In this document: in pieces, positions 10,311-20,682 of the stretch
Position numbering within the stretch: position 1 is the stretch's first letter
Layout: each line of letters begins with the position of its first letter
Assembly: GCA_033032175.1 (NCBI GenBank)
Contig: CM065320.1
Location: 9,920,001 to 9,984,000, forward strand
Origin: Saturnia japonica
Lineage: Eukaryota; Arthropoda; Insecta; Lepidoptera; Saturniidae
DNA: 64,000 bases
Direction: 5' to 3'
The notes under the pieces: generated by a model
Told to the model about the DNA's origin: nothing
The model's input: only the letters and a program-made list of their open reading frames with translations
The model's database searches: none
Made by a program: the position numbers and the translations under genes

Positions 10311-11021
10311 GAGAATCTACAATTCATATATTAGGTCTGTTTATGGGTCAAAATGATTAAGCTCAATATTTTTAACTGTGTAGTGAATAATGTCTTCGCG
10401 AAACTATTTTTGGTATCAATCATAATAAAATATCGTCATGTTCAGGATACTTTAATCCAGCAAAGCAGGTTGCCGTATAACCTTAACATTTTGCGATTGT
10501 ATCACTAGCAGAATCAATGCTGATTCAACGAGTGTTTTTTTATAAACAAATATTCATTTCCATGTATTTCAATCACAATTTATGAATATAAATTTCCCAA
10601 ATTTTCCCTATAGTTTTTATTTAATTTGAAAAAGTTTTACTTTAGTGATGGGTTAAGATCAGACGCGGTAACTACGCAAGCAAATTCTTCAATAAGAAAT
10701 GTAACGGTTCTGAGAGAACGGATTTCCCCTAAGTACAGTTGTGCAAAAAATATTAAGTATTTTACATGTAGTTGATAATTTGTTTAACCCTATGACTTCC
10801 GTTTTTTCACTAGTTCATATTTTATCCACATGTGAAAAAACTATTTTTCGATAAGAGCGTTGCATACTTCCAATCCAATATAAAATTTACTTACTTATTT
10901 TACGAATATTTATATGTTTAAGATTATTAATGGTGTTTAACCCTTAAATGCATAGTGATGTAAGTACCTATGCATTTCTTGATTAATCAGTTTCATTGGA
11001 AAAAAAAAGCTATAACAATTT
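10311..11021. other. AT-rich intergenic, nothing recognised
   Basis: No supported gene, repeat head or regulatory layout. Confidence 0.4.
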
Positions 11022-11579
11022 TATTATACCATTTCCATTTCTTTATTTTCTCGATGACAGCTCCTGTGAAAACTTGAACGAGCGTCATTTTTACATTATG
11101 TATGCATTATTTTATAAAAATATGACGTTTACACGCGGACAAGGTTATACCAGAGTCGGAGAAACTGATAGGGATGGAGCTATATCGATAAACGTAACAC
11201 GATAACAGACCCGATATTTTTTTTACAAAATGTAAGAAACTAAACTACTGCCGGAAACTTTTGTACAAATTTATTAACTAATATTATATTTAATTACAAG
11301 ATGTTACACGTATTAATTCTTTTTTGATAATGCCAACTTCTTCAAAATTTTCGAAACTGTTGTAAAATTAGTAGGTATAGGTAGGTACTCGACAATGAAA
11401 CGAAATAATTATAACGACAGCTAATCTTTATTTATTTTAATCAAAATCTGATGAATCGTCACTACTTATTTCATATCAATATTCATTGAGATCGATATCA
11501 TTACTTATTTGGTTACAACACTACAACTATCAAATTAGAACTGTCATCGAGAAAATAAAGAAATGGAAATGGTATAATA
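11022..11579. mobile_element. Foldback/MITE element with 42-bp inverted ends
   Basis: The left arm 11022-11063 and the right arm 11538-11579 are reverse complements over 42 bases with one mismatch (C/T at position 40). Both begin TATTATACCATTTCC and end CGATGACAG(C/T)TC. The 474-bp centre has no transposase. The near-identity of the arms suggests a young insertion or one kept by hairpin-based conversion. I could not fix a target-site duplication because the edges are TA-rich. Confidence 0.75.
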
Positions 11580-12644
11580 TTCATTTCAATTATTATATTA
11601 AAGTGGAAACTTCTTTAGCACTGTTGTGATTGGAAACTTTATGAAACGAAAAAGCATCATTAAAAAGAGACAAACACATACATCTATAAGATTTACCCGG
11701 CGAGAGAATAAATTATACAGTGTTTCTTATTATCTTTGTTTTCTCTTTGTACATGCGTGTGTGCCTGCGTATTACGAAGCCTTGGGAAAAGGCGTTATAG
11801 CCAGCGTGATGTTTTGTTCACGTGTACCGTTTATGTCAATATTTTAAGGTTTTCTGAAGGGTTCACTTCTACCGCGTCTGAACTGCACACATATTTTTTC
11901 ATCAGCAATATTTTCATTGTTCATACTGTTACTTTCTGAACTGTAATCAATCAATTAAGGAAATCAATGAAAGGTCGTCAAAAATGAAACTTATTTTGGG
12001 GTAAGCGGGATTGAATTGAAAAGCGGGACCGTCCGGCTCAGTGCGGAATGTATGGTCACTTTATGCATACCATAAATAAAAACTTGTATGTTTCTACCAA
12101 AATCACTAGAGCTAAGCCATCAATGCTTTGAATTCTTATTTAACATTAATAAACTTACGTACTTATTTCTTTTTAAAAAGTAGTGTTACATAGAATAACT
12201 TTATGCTCTATGACATATTTTGTAGTTCTCGGCAATCAGATTTATTCTCTTAAAAGCAATCACAAAGGAACCCTGAACCTTCAATATATGTATACAATTA
12301 CAACAATCCGCTACTATGACGCCCATCATAACAAAAACAGATTAACAGCGCGATTCGACTGACAATCGGCTTACAGTCGCTGTCAAAGCGTCGAAATGCC
12401 TTGATTCCGCGCCTTTGTTGGGCGCTGCCTTCCATTTATTACGGTGTCAAGTGCATTCACACGGCCGGTTTACGTGGCGCTTTCTTATTTTGTTCCAATG
12501 ATCTAGTTTTATACATGATGTTTCTTTTTTACCAGATTTTTTAAACCTTTTGTTCTCTTACGTCACGAAAATGTATGTAAAATTGGTATATATGCCATCC
12601 CCGGGAGCAGACTTATTAAATATAAATTATTATCATTTATAGTA
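11580..12644. other. Intergenic, one GC-richer patch
   Basis: No gene supported. The segment 12335-12490 is GC-richer and not obviously repetitive (it includes TTCCGCGCCTTTG and CACACGGCCGG words), so it is a weak regulatory candidate. Confidence 0.35.
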
Positions 12645-12962
12645 TAAATCTGTAGGTCTGCCTGTAATTGTTATTTTTACCTAATTTACTTTTAGAAAGC
12701 CTATATAAAGGACACTGTTCATGAATTTGGCATAAAACAAATCCGTCGACAATTTAACCCAAAAACAGCTTGACTGATTTTTATGAAATTGTGTATACGG
12801 GATCGTTATTGCTATAGTAGTTAATTGTCAATGTTATCTAGGTACTTTTAGAAATCGTAAAGTAATGATTTAATTCTCAACCGATTTTGTTGAAATTTAC
12901 AAGCGAAGTATTTATGAGATTCATCAATTGATGGGCTATAAAAATTATCATTAATATGAGAA
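12645..12962 (-). repeat. Dispersed repeat family A fragment
   Basis: Matches the reversed form of the long family at 22461, with blocks such as AATCTGTAGGTCTG, TTTAACCCAAAAACAGCTTG, TTTTAGAAATCGTAAA and GATGGGCTATAAAAATT. Confidence 0.65.
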
Positions 12963-14299
12963 GGTACAAATAAAATTACGAAACGTAAATAATAACTGCG
13001 TAATATGACTTTTATCCGCCTCTACTCAAGCATAAATAACTACAGGGAGAAGGGACTAAAATTTAAGGTCTTGTATACATGAATAGTAGCTGACAGTAGT
13101 TTTATTCCACACATCTTTTTTTGGCTCATTTGTTTTAGACCAGATTGTTAAATTACTAAATACATATAAGCATGGTGATCGAAAAAAAGTATGTTATTGT
13201 ATTTGTAACACAATATCGCAATGCGGAACAACGTCTCTAAAACAGAAATCATTGCTGAGAACTAAACGAGAGGTCAATTGTAAGTAATCAATTTAAAATG
13301 TCAATCGTGTGGTTAAAGCTATTAAGCAATTAAATAAAGCAATTTAAAATTGTATTGGTTGGAAAGGACCTTTGCGTTGATTAAATACTTTTGTTTCTAA
13401 TTGTAAATCTTTGTAATTAATTAATTGTAATTATCGAAAGAACTTTATACTGGATTAAACAATTAAATAAAACACCTGTTGTACATGATTTTGACAGAGA
13501 ATAATAATATTTTTTAAACGTAGACATTAATTAGGGGCGTTTATTAGTAGCTATGGTTGAGCTTATTCTAATAGTAAATAATAATTTATATACTATTAGC
13601 CCTCCTAACACGTTTAAAAAATAAGAATTCTAAACGATAATTAAAACAAAGCTATACTTTGAGTTACAACCTGTATATAATATTTTTTACTTTTATACCT
13701 GAGTTTGGAATTAATTGATCGGAAAAAGCCGTTTAATGCATTTGATGAAGGTAGATTACAAGCGGCGCAAAGGTACCGTAGAATTTATATGTATAATAAT
13801 AGAATGTAATAGCGTTGTACACTATAAGTATCTACAAGTGTATTATTGTGTGTATGTATATATCCTATTAATTAATTTGATTAAAGTTAAGGTAGAGATA
13901 CAAAATTCCGAGTTTTAGGCGAAACAGGGATGCTATTTGAATCATAGGATAGTTTATGTTCTTCATAAAGATTAAATGTCGCGGTGATTGCGTGTATATT
14001 GCGACATTGCATTACCACGAACTGTTCACCAGAAGTTCAGATTAGCTGTAGTTTCAGTATAAAAAATAAATTTTCATTTACTTATTTGTGATTTTTCATA
14101 TTTACCTTCATTAAATATGTTTATGTTTAAACTATAACATCTGCCTAATATATAATATGTAAGCATTCATTCATTAAAAATACTGATAAATATATAAATT
14201 TTATATAAAAATAAGATTAAGTTGAGGTAAAACAGAAAGTTATTTTGAAATCGTGCTAATAGGGCTGGGCCACGCCCTCTGACGGTCAAATTAACAAAT
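12963..14299. other. AT-rich intergenic, nothing recognised
   Basis: No supported feature; short open frames here lack splice signals and recognisable motifs. Confidence 0.4.
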
Positions 14300-14690
14300 T
14301 AATACTTGTTCACGTCAGGCGGTACCTGCGGATTCCTGCAAATAGGGTCCCAAACAAAAAGCTCGTAGTTCACGGTGCTCACACACAAATATGCCGTATC
14401 CCGACTTTTTCATCGACATAAATATTGTTTTTTTCATAGATGTAACGGCTTTGAGCCGACACGTCGATATTCGATTCTGGGAAGTGAAGTTGTCGCGGCG
14501 CCCGCCACCGCGCCGGCCTCTTGCTTCGTTAATAAATATAAGCCTGCTTGGGAATATTATGTTACGTCTCGGGGTGTTTTTTGGACGATTGCGTGCGGCG
14601 GCGTGCGGTGCGGTGCGGTGGTCGGCCGCGCCTTGTCTTGCCCACTCGAGCCTGCGTAATGGGGCGCATTTCACTATCTACGTCAAAAGA
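14300..14690. promoter_or_regulatory. GC-rich CpG island-like block
   Basis: A sharp GC rise in an AT-rich region, with CGCGGCGCCCGCC near 14500 and a run of GTGCGGTGCGGTGCGGTGG near 14603-14621. It matches no repeat family seen elsewhere in the window. Open frames cross it on both strands, but this is expected of GC-rich DNA and none has a recognisable motif. It is a candidate enhancer or promoter. Confidence 0.3.
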
Positions 14691-14959
14691 GATAATCGGA
14701 AATGTTTACAACACACAGTTAGTTGTGAAAAAATAACAAATTACGTAGGTTATCTTTTATTCTTACGGAATCTGCACGTGTTTTTTAAAGGCCTATTTCG
14801 GTAATATAATAAAATAAGTCATAAACCAATCATTCATTTGTAAATAATGAATCCTTATATGTAAAGAGGCGTTTTTAAACAATGTCATAAGTTTTATAAT
14901 AACCTTGAAATGAGTACGGTTTTGTAGGGTTTTTAGTAACGCAAGGCAAAATAACGGCG

Positions 14960-15260
14960 CCCATCGAAAAATCCGCAATCCATCGCTGGTTGTCGCTATT
15001 ATGTATGCCTGCAAGCCTCGGCGCTAGATGTAAGTGCAATGGCTTATCCCGAAACGCGACAAACCAATAGTTAATAACTGTAACGGGTTTTATCAACATG
15101 GTCGCGAATCCTTCTGGTACAGATACCTACGCTTGTTTCGGGTATGCGATTCGCTTGAGCCTGCAACTATGGCATGTGTTAGGATCTGATATACGGTGGT
15201 CGCGATTCAGTCCGACACAATTGTTGTATCCTTTATCTCGGCGTAAACAAAGTACATTGC
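14960..15260. repeat. Weak dispersed repeat with a partner near 45.7 kb
   Basis: Shares CGACAAACCAA and GGTGGTCGCGATTC words in the same order with 45700-45855, and related words with about 46120-46170 and 29281-29310. The copies are too diverged for me to define edges. Confidence 0.4.
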
Positions 15261-15390
15261 ATAAGGTTGTCTTCGCCGTATCGTGACAAGAAGCAGTGAA
15301 GCCCTGTCCTCGTTTACTTCTATTTGATTCACTATCATGTAGGATCCTTCAACTAAGCATGACAATTTGAAAAAGCATTTTTTTATACGA

Positions 15391-15620
15391 GTGGCAAACA
15401 AGCATACGGTCCGCCTGATGCTAGGCGGCTACCGTAGTCTATGGACATGGACGCTACCCTACACCCTACCCTCAAGGAGCTCTGGAAACCTCAGCGCATG
15501 AACACAACACAAGGTTATTCGGCTGCGAATTTCTGTAGGGTGGAAGTATTCTTACCAGTAGGACTGTCCCAAGTAGAGAAAAATCTCTAAAGAAACATCT
15601 CTATGCCCTACCTCTTTTAA
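15391..15620 (+). repeat. Dispersed repeat family D, copy 2
   Basis: Begins GTGGCAAACAAGCATACGG and carries the CTCAAGGAGCTCTGGAAACC and AACACAACACAAGGTTATTC blocks, ending in a CCTACCTCTTTT stretch as in copy 1. Confidence 0.75.
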
Positions 15621-15968
15621 AATTAGCAGACCGCAATGACAGCGACGAGCTTCGACGGAATCTCGTCTCTCAGCGGTGTTTATACTCTACCCCGATATCA
15701 TCAGGATATCACCTACATTCGTTTTTTTCAGCTGGTATAAAAAAATAATCTTTAGAACTCGATTTGAATAACACTCACACGGTCGACAGATAGGTTATAT
15801 TTGTAATTTCAGACCGATATGCCTTCGAGCAGAGCATGGCGTAGGTGTCGAGGCCCACCGCGCCACCGCCCACAAACCCGCGCCCGAGGATACAGATACA
15901 CAATGTTGGACTCATGACGCTGTGATTTATATATCACACAACATATTTTCTTCTGTAATAATAACTAC
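15621..15968. other. Intergenic, nothing recognised
   Basis: Includes a GC-richer patch (about 15830-15890) with no identified function. Confidence 0.35.
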
Positions 15969-16269
15969 CAGGGGTGTTCAAATTTGAGCGTCGGCGATCT
16001 ACGACAAAATATTTAATAGCAAGTGATCGACCGTCTCCCTACTTCTGTCTCTTTCTTTGAAAAACAATGTTTATGCGATCAGATGCTATAGTTGTATAGT
16101 TGTGAGATGTCTATTGGAAATGATCTATAATAATACATCATTTTGGATATGTGGCTTGGTTATGGTTAGCTGCTGCAAAACTTTTAAGGTATTTTATGCT
16201 TTTAGGAAATTTGTGCGATCGACTTGAAAATCTCTACTGATCGACAGGTCGACTGTTTGGCCAAGCCTG
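15969..16269. mobile_element. hAT-like MITE, diverged
   Basis: The left end begins CAGGGGTGTTCAAATTTGAG and the right end, reversed, begins CAGGCTTGGCCAAACAGTCG. Both resemble the CAGGGGTGGCCAAAC terminus of a common hAT group, with GATCGACxG words inside both ends. The length is 301 bp. The flanking octamers do not match, so the target duplication has decayed or the edges are slightly off. Confidence 0.5.
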
Positions 16270-17211
16270 CTATAGAGTATAAATTATTAAGATTTTATTA
16301 CCAATTTAACCAACTTTATGTGTATGCATTTTTAGAAAACTATACAAATAAAGGAAACTATATAACCCGTTTGAATATTTCGTACCTACCTAATAGAATG
16401 TAAACAACTAATAGCCTGTCATTTGAGTTAAACAGATCTTTAATAGATGGCGCTGGCGCCTGGGTGAGTAGTTGCATCTTTTGTTGTCATTCGTAATAAA
16501 AAAGTTTGTAATTTTTTTTACATGTAATCATTTATTTATAATAATATGATATTTCAATAATTAATTTTCACGAAGAATTAAGGGAGATATGGCATTGCCA
16601 CAAAAAAAACCTTTGAATAATAATATAGAGATGTGAAAACCGAAAAACAATTGTTTCTTATCGAAAATACAATAATATCACAGACCAGGTTTACTTTGCT
16701 ATATCAAATATCTCGACGATTCTAGTAGGTACTTAATTTTTACAAATATAAGAAAAGAAAGCTATATTAAGTATGTACTAAATTTTAAATGTTGTAATGT
16801 AATAATATTAATTTTAGTACCTACCTATACAAATAACGATAAATATAGATAGCTGTAATGAAATAGTAAGTACCATGTAAAGGCATGATTATTAAAATTT
16901 AATAAAGTGACCCGACTTTTTTAAATGATCGCGTCTTCATACTCATTCGTAAAGTCATTGTTTTTTTGTGACGTAGGTACCTCAAAACAACATTCCGTTT
17001 CTTCGATCAAGTGTGTGGTACAATTTATAATTTTATTTAAACATTAAACATCTCTTCGTCTTCTAGCAATTATAAAGTTGGTTCCTCGAGATGACAAGAC
17101 GTTGTCGTTAAAATAGACATTTTTGTAAGAATAAAAAAAAACTATCATAAAAGGAAAATATTTTCTTATTTTAAAGTTGCTTCTTACTGCATTTTTGTCA
17201 CAATCTAATCT
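16270..17211. other. AT-rich intergenic, nothing recognised
   Basis: No supported gene. Several TAGGTAC/GTACCTA words occur, as elsewhere in the window. Confidence 0.4.
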
Positions 17212-17588
17212 GGTGTTAAGTGAAAGATGTGATCCAAGATAGTAACAAACACTAACGGCCATTTCAATAACCTATCTATCCATTGTTTCAGTTACTAAAG
17301 ATGGAAAGTTTTTCGTATCTACATAATATATATCCATATCTTATAGCTTGAGTAGATAAGAGTGAAGCCGATAGCTGTCTTAAGGGGGATAGTAAACTCA
17401 GATATGTTATTGAAAACTGCCGTAAGCCTAGTAGAGGACTGGTTCCCAAGTTCAGCTGTCGAAACTTAAATATAGGTGCTTGACGACAAATTTTCAACAT
17501 GATGGTGATAATAGTTAACCAGGCGGGCTTCAGAAAATATCATACCATCATGCTAAAATTCATAGCAAGCTCAGGCTCATTGCAGGGA
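17212..17588 (-). repeat. SINE copy split by a MITE
   Basis: Reversed SINE body. GTTAAGTGAAAGATGTG and CAAGATAGTAACAAACAC lie left of the insertion; TAAGCCTAGTAGAGGACTGG, CCAGGCGGGCTTCAGAAAA and AGCTCAGGCTCATTGCAGGG lie right of it. The two halves join cleanly when 17253-17422 is removed, by comparison with the intact copy at 56634-56914. Confidence 0.7.
17255..17422. mobile_element. Tc1/mariner-type MITE inserted in a SINE
   Basis: A 168-bp element whose ends are inverted: ACGGCCATTTCAATAACCTA on the left, and CGGCAGTTTTCAATAACATA read reversed from the right. It is flanked by TA on both sides (17253-17254 and 17423-17424), the target duplication expected of Tc1/mariner transposition. It has no coding capacity. 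Confidence 0.7.
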
Positions 17589-17808
17589 TTTAATTGATAT
17601 AATTAGTACTTTTAAATAAACAATCTTTAGTATTTCAATAGTCTTCAATAAAGGAGACTGAGAACTTATAAAAATTTGAATATAATTGAAAATTCCAGAA
17701 TGTAGATGCAGACCTTCAAACGTACCGTTGGATACGAACAAGTATTCTCGTATGTATAGATATGCCACAGTAAGTGTTAAAAATCAGTGTTTCTTGAACA
17801 ATTTAATA

Positions 17809-19097
17809 ATAGGTCTTTACCTATGAAATTGCCGTTCTGCAGTACTGGCCATTTCAAATCAAAATAATTTTTGTTTGGCTAAGAATTCTAATTTCAAATT
17901 AATTTTATTTTAAAAACATGGAATTCTTTTTCCAGAAGTAGTCATTTGTTTATTGATTAGTGTTACATTTTCATCGCATTTCAATCTTTTTCGTCATCAT
18001 GGATACGTTAAAAATTCGAGTAATTATGGAATATGAGTACCGTCGTGGCAGTAACGCGGCACAAGCGGCACGCAACATCAACGACGTTTACGGAGCTAAC
18101 ACTACAAACCAACGCATCACCTGTTATTGGTTTGCTCGCTTCCGTTCTGGGAATTTCGACCTGAAAAATGAACCTCGCAGTCGTCCGAAGACTTTGGTCG
18201 ACAATGACGAATTAAAGGCGATTGTGGAAGCTGATGATACACAATCTACGGCTGAATTAGCAGCAGCTTTCGACGTTAGCGTCAATACAATATTGGTCCA
18301 TTTGCGTCAAATTGGCAAGGTAAAAAAGCTTGACAAATGGGTGCCCCACGAACTCAATGATCGCCAGCGCGAAGTACGCGTCGAGACATGCCTTGCACTG
18401 CTCAACAGACATACAAATGAAAGAATTTTGAACCGCATTGTTACCTACGATGAAAAATGGATTCTGTTTGATGAACCGCAAGCACTCAGCAAGTTGGTTG
18501 GATCCTGGTTCAGCACCTAAACAATGCTCTAAACGAAAACTTACCCCTAGAAAAGTGATGGTCACTGTTTGGTGGTCTAGCGCCGGTGTGATTCATCACA
18601 GCTTCTTACCAAACGGGGTGAGCATTACTGCAGATGTGTACTGTGAAGAACTGAACACAATGATGGAGAAGCTGGCACATCTTCAACCAGCAATTGGTCA
18701 ATCGCTCGTCTCCGCTGCTCCTGCACGACAACGCGCGACCTCATAATGCACAGCAGATGGTCTCCAAGTTGCAAGAACTGGGGTTGGAAGTTCTCCGTCA
18801 TCCGCCCTACTCACCAGACCTTGCGCCTATAGACTACTACTTTTTCCAGAATTTGGATAACTCCTTGGCGGGAAAAAAATTCAATACCCGAGAGGCAGTA
18901 CAAAATGCCTTTGAAGAATTTGTTGCCTCCCGTCCAGCTGATTTCTTTGAGAAGGGCATCAATAAACTGCCACTGCTCTGGCAAAGATGCATTGATTGCA
19001 TGGGTGCATACTTCGATTAATACAAATAAAAAATACATGAAAAAATTTCGTTTAAATTTTTTCATACAAAACGGCAATTTCATAGGTAAAGACCTAA
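17809..19097 (+). mobile_element. Cecropia-type mariner transposon, near full length
   Basis: A 1,289-bp element with terminal inverted repeats. The left reads ATAGGTCTTTACCTATGAAA and the right, reversed, TTAGGTCTTTACCTATGAAA; they stay identical through ATTGCCGTT apart from the first base. TA lies immediately outside both ends (17807-17808 and 19098-19099), the mariner target duplication. Length, inverted repeats and coding layout match the mariner group first described from a giant silk moth. A second, older mariner copy starts about 80 bp further on in the opposite orientation. Confidence 0.92.
17999..19020 (+). pseudogene. Mariner transposase, broken by two 1-bp insertions
   Basis: The DDD transposase that cuts and pastes mariner at TA sites. 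The reading starts MDTLKIRVIMEYEYRRG (ATG 17999) and ends at TAA 19018-19020; allowing for the two breaks it is about 339 codons, the family's usual length. Landmarks are an N-terminal helix-turn-helix region, the WVPHEL motif (about 18340), YDEKW with the first catalytic Asp (about 18450), HDNARPH (about 18730), and YSPDLAPID with the third Asp 34 residues after the second (DD34D). The frame shifts twice by +1, near 18470 (an extra base where YDNRK is expected) and near 18690 (an extra A before TTGGTCAATCG). No other stop interrupts it, so inactivation is recent. Confidence 0.9.
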
Positions 19098-19177
19098 TAA
19101 CATATATATTTTTTATTTCAAAAATGTTGATTTGTTATAGTGGATTCTCGGTTTAGTAAAATAGAATATAAAATTTA

Positions 19178-20437
19178 AAAGGGGTTAAAGTATGAAATGC
19201 CGTTTCGTAATGAAAAAAAATTGTAGGATGTAATATAGTTTATTTAACCAAAGTTCTACTATCTACTCTCGTTGTCTATATAATAAATTTCTGCCATCTA
19301 ATTGGAAGATCATTTAAATCTTTCCGATAAAACTCTGGAGCTGAACTCTAAAAACTGTGTGCAGACATTTTTCCGTGGAAAAAATTGTCCAAATCGCGGA
19401 AAAAGTGTTAGTCGGTTGGGGTGAAGTATAACGGATGGTTTCTAACTATAGTTCTTGTAGTGTTAAAATTGTTTCTCCAACAGTGTGAGGTCTAGCGTTA
19501 TCATGAAGCAATAACGGTGAATACCGATTGACGTGTCGGGGATATTTGGCTGCGAGTTTCGCCATCATTGTTCGGAGTTCTACACAGTAAACATCTGCTG
19601 TTATCGCTTGACTGGATCTGAGAATGGAGGATTGAATTACGCCGTGAAGTGACCACTAAACAACTACCATCACTTTTCTTTGGGTAATTTGCGCTTCTTT
19701 AGGCGTTTCACCTGAGGTCAGCCATTGCGTTGTTTGTTTGCGACTATTGTAAAGGAACCACTTTTCGGCACATGTCACAATTCGGTCCAAAATCCCTTCA
19801 TTTCTTTACCGCTTTAACAAAGTAAGGCAAGCTTCAACGTGCGCTGCTCTCTGCATATCAGTGAAATCATGAGGCACCCATTTTTCAAGATTTTTAATTT
19901 TACAATTTTATACAAATGAGTCAATATTGTGGGTATGCTAAGTTAAACCATGCCGCTTTGGTAGTTTGACACGGATCGGCTTCCACCATCACCTTCCATT
20001 CATCGTTATGTACATTAGTGACTAGTCTTCCTCGTGGTTCATTCTCCTGGTCGAAGTTTCCACTACGAAAGCAGTTATCAATATACGGTGAGTTCTTTAG
20101 CCTTATTCTCTCCAAATAGCATTGACATTACGAGTAGTTTCTGCTGCGTTAGTCCCACATCGGAACTCATATTCCAATATTACTCGATTTTCGCTATATC
20201 CATCTACACTTTAAAGGTATAAATAAATGTAAAAATAATTAAAAGTCGTTAAATGTCATGTCTTTTATTAATTTAGAATGTTGAAATTCGAAGTAACGCT
20301 GTTGGACGATTGTATAGAGCCAGTATTATAGTTTTCGTGTGAAAAATGTCTCACTGTGAAAGAATCTATGCAGGTTTAATTTTTATTCAAAGTGTCCACT
20401 GCATTAAAACTGCAATTTCATAGGTATTTAAACCCCT
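19178..20437 (-). mobile_element. Second mariner copy, inverted and degenerate
   Basis: Ends are imperfect inverted repeats: AGGGGTTAAAGTATGAAATG on the left, and AGGGGTTTAAATACCTATGA reversed from the right. They resemble but are not identical to those of the neighbouring element, so this is a different sublineage. On the - strand the transposase starts MDIAKIE near 20200 and soon meets stops and frameshifts. Recognisable pieces are GNFDQENEPRGR (about 20050), DRIVTCAEKWFL (about 19780), HDNARPHTVGETI (about 19500) and PTD followed by a stop (about 19410). The first catalytic Asp is Ala (GCC, 19767-19769). Edges are approximate. Confidence 0.8.
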
Positions 20438-20520
20438 ATTATTATACCTATACGTAGGTATTTTTTATTTTATTTTCACGCAGTTTAGAAAATGAAATCT
20501 AAATATATAAAAAAAAATTC

Positions 20521-20682
20521 GTTTGTGTTGTGTTGCTGCGGTGATTAGGGTTTCCAGAGCTCCTTGGGGTAAGGGGTTCAAGGTCAACAACGTGCTAGTG
20601 ATACCTAGTATCTGATGTCACAAGCTTCCATAGGCTACGGTAGTCGCTTACTATCAGGAGGGCCGTATGCTAGTTTGACACC
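20521..20682 (-). repeat. Dispersed repeat family D, reversed copy
   Basis: Reverse complement of the family: GTGTTGTGTTGCTGCGGTGA, CCAGAGCTCCTTGGGGTAAG and GGGCCGTATGCTAG blocks. Confidence 0.7.

Noticed and set aside
14315..14804. Several 90-137 codon frames on both strands
   Set aside because: They overlap in a GC-rich island where stops are rare by composition; no motif, start context or splice logic.
18257..18565. Open frames antisense to the mariner transposase, also 18811-19083
   Set aside because: Shadows of the transposase coding strand.
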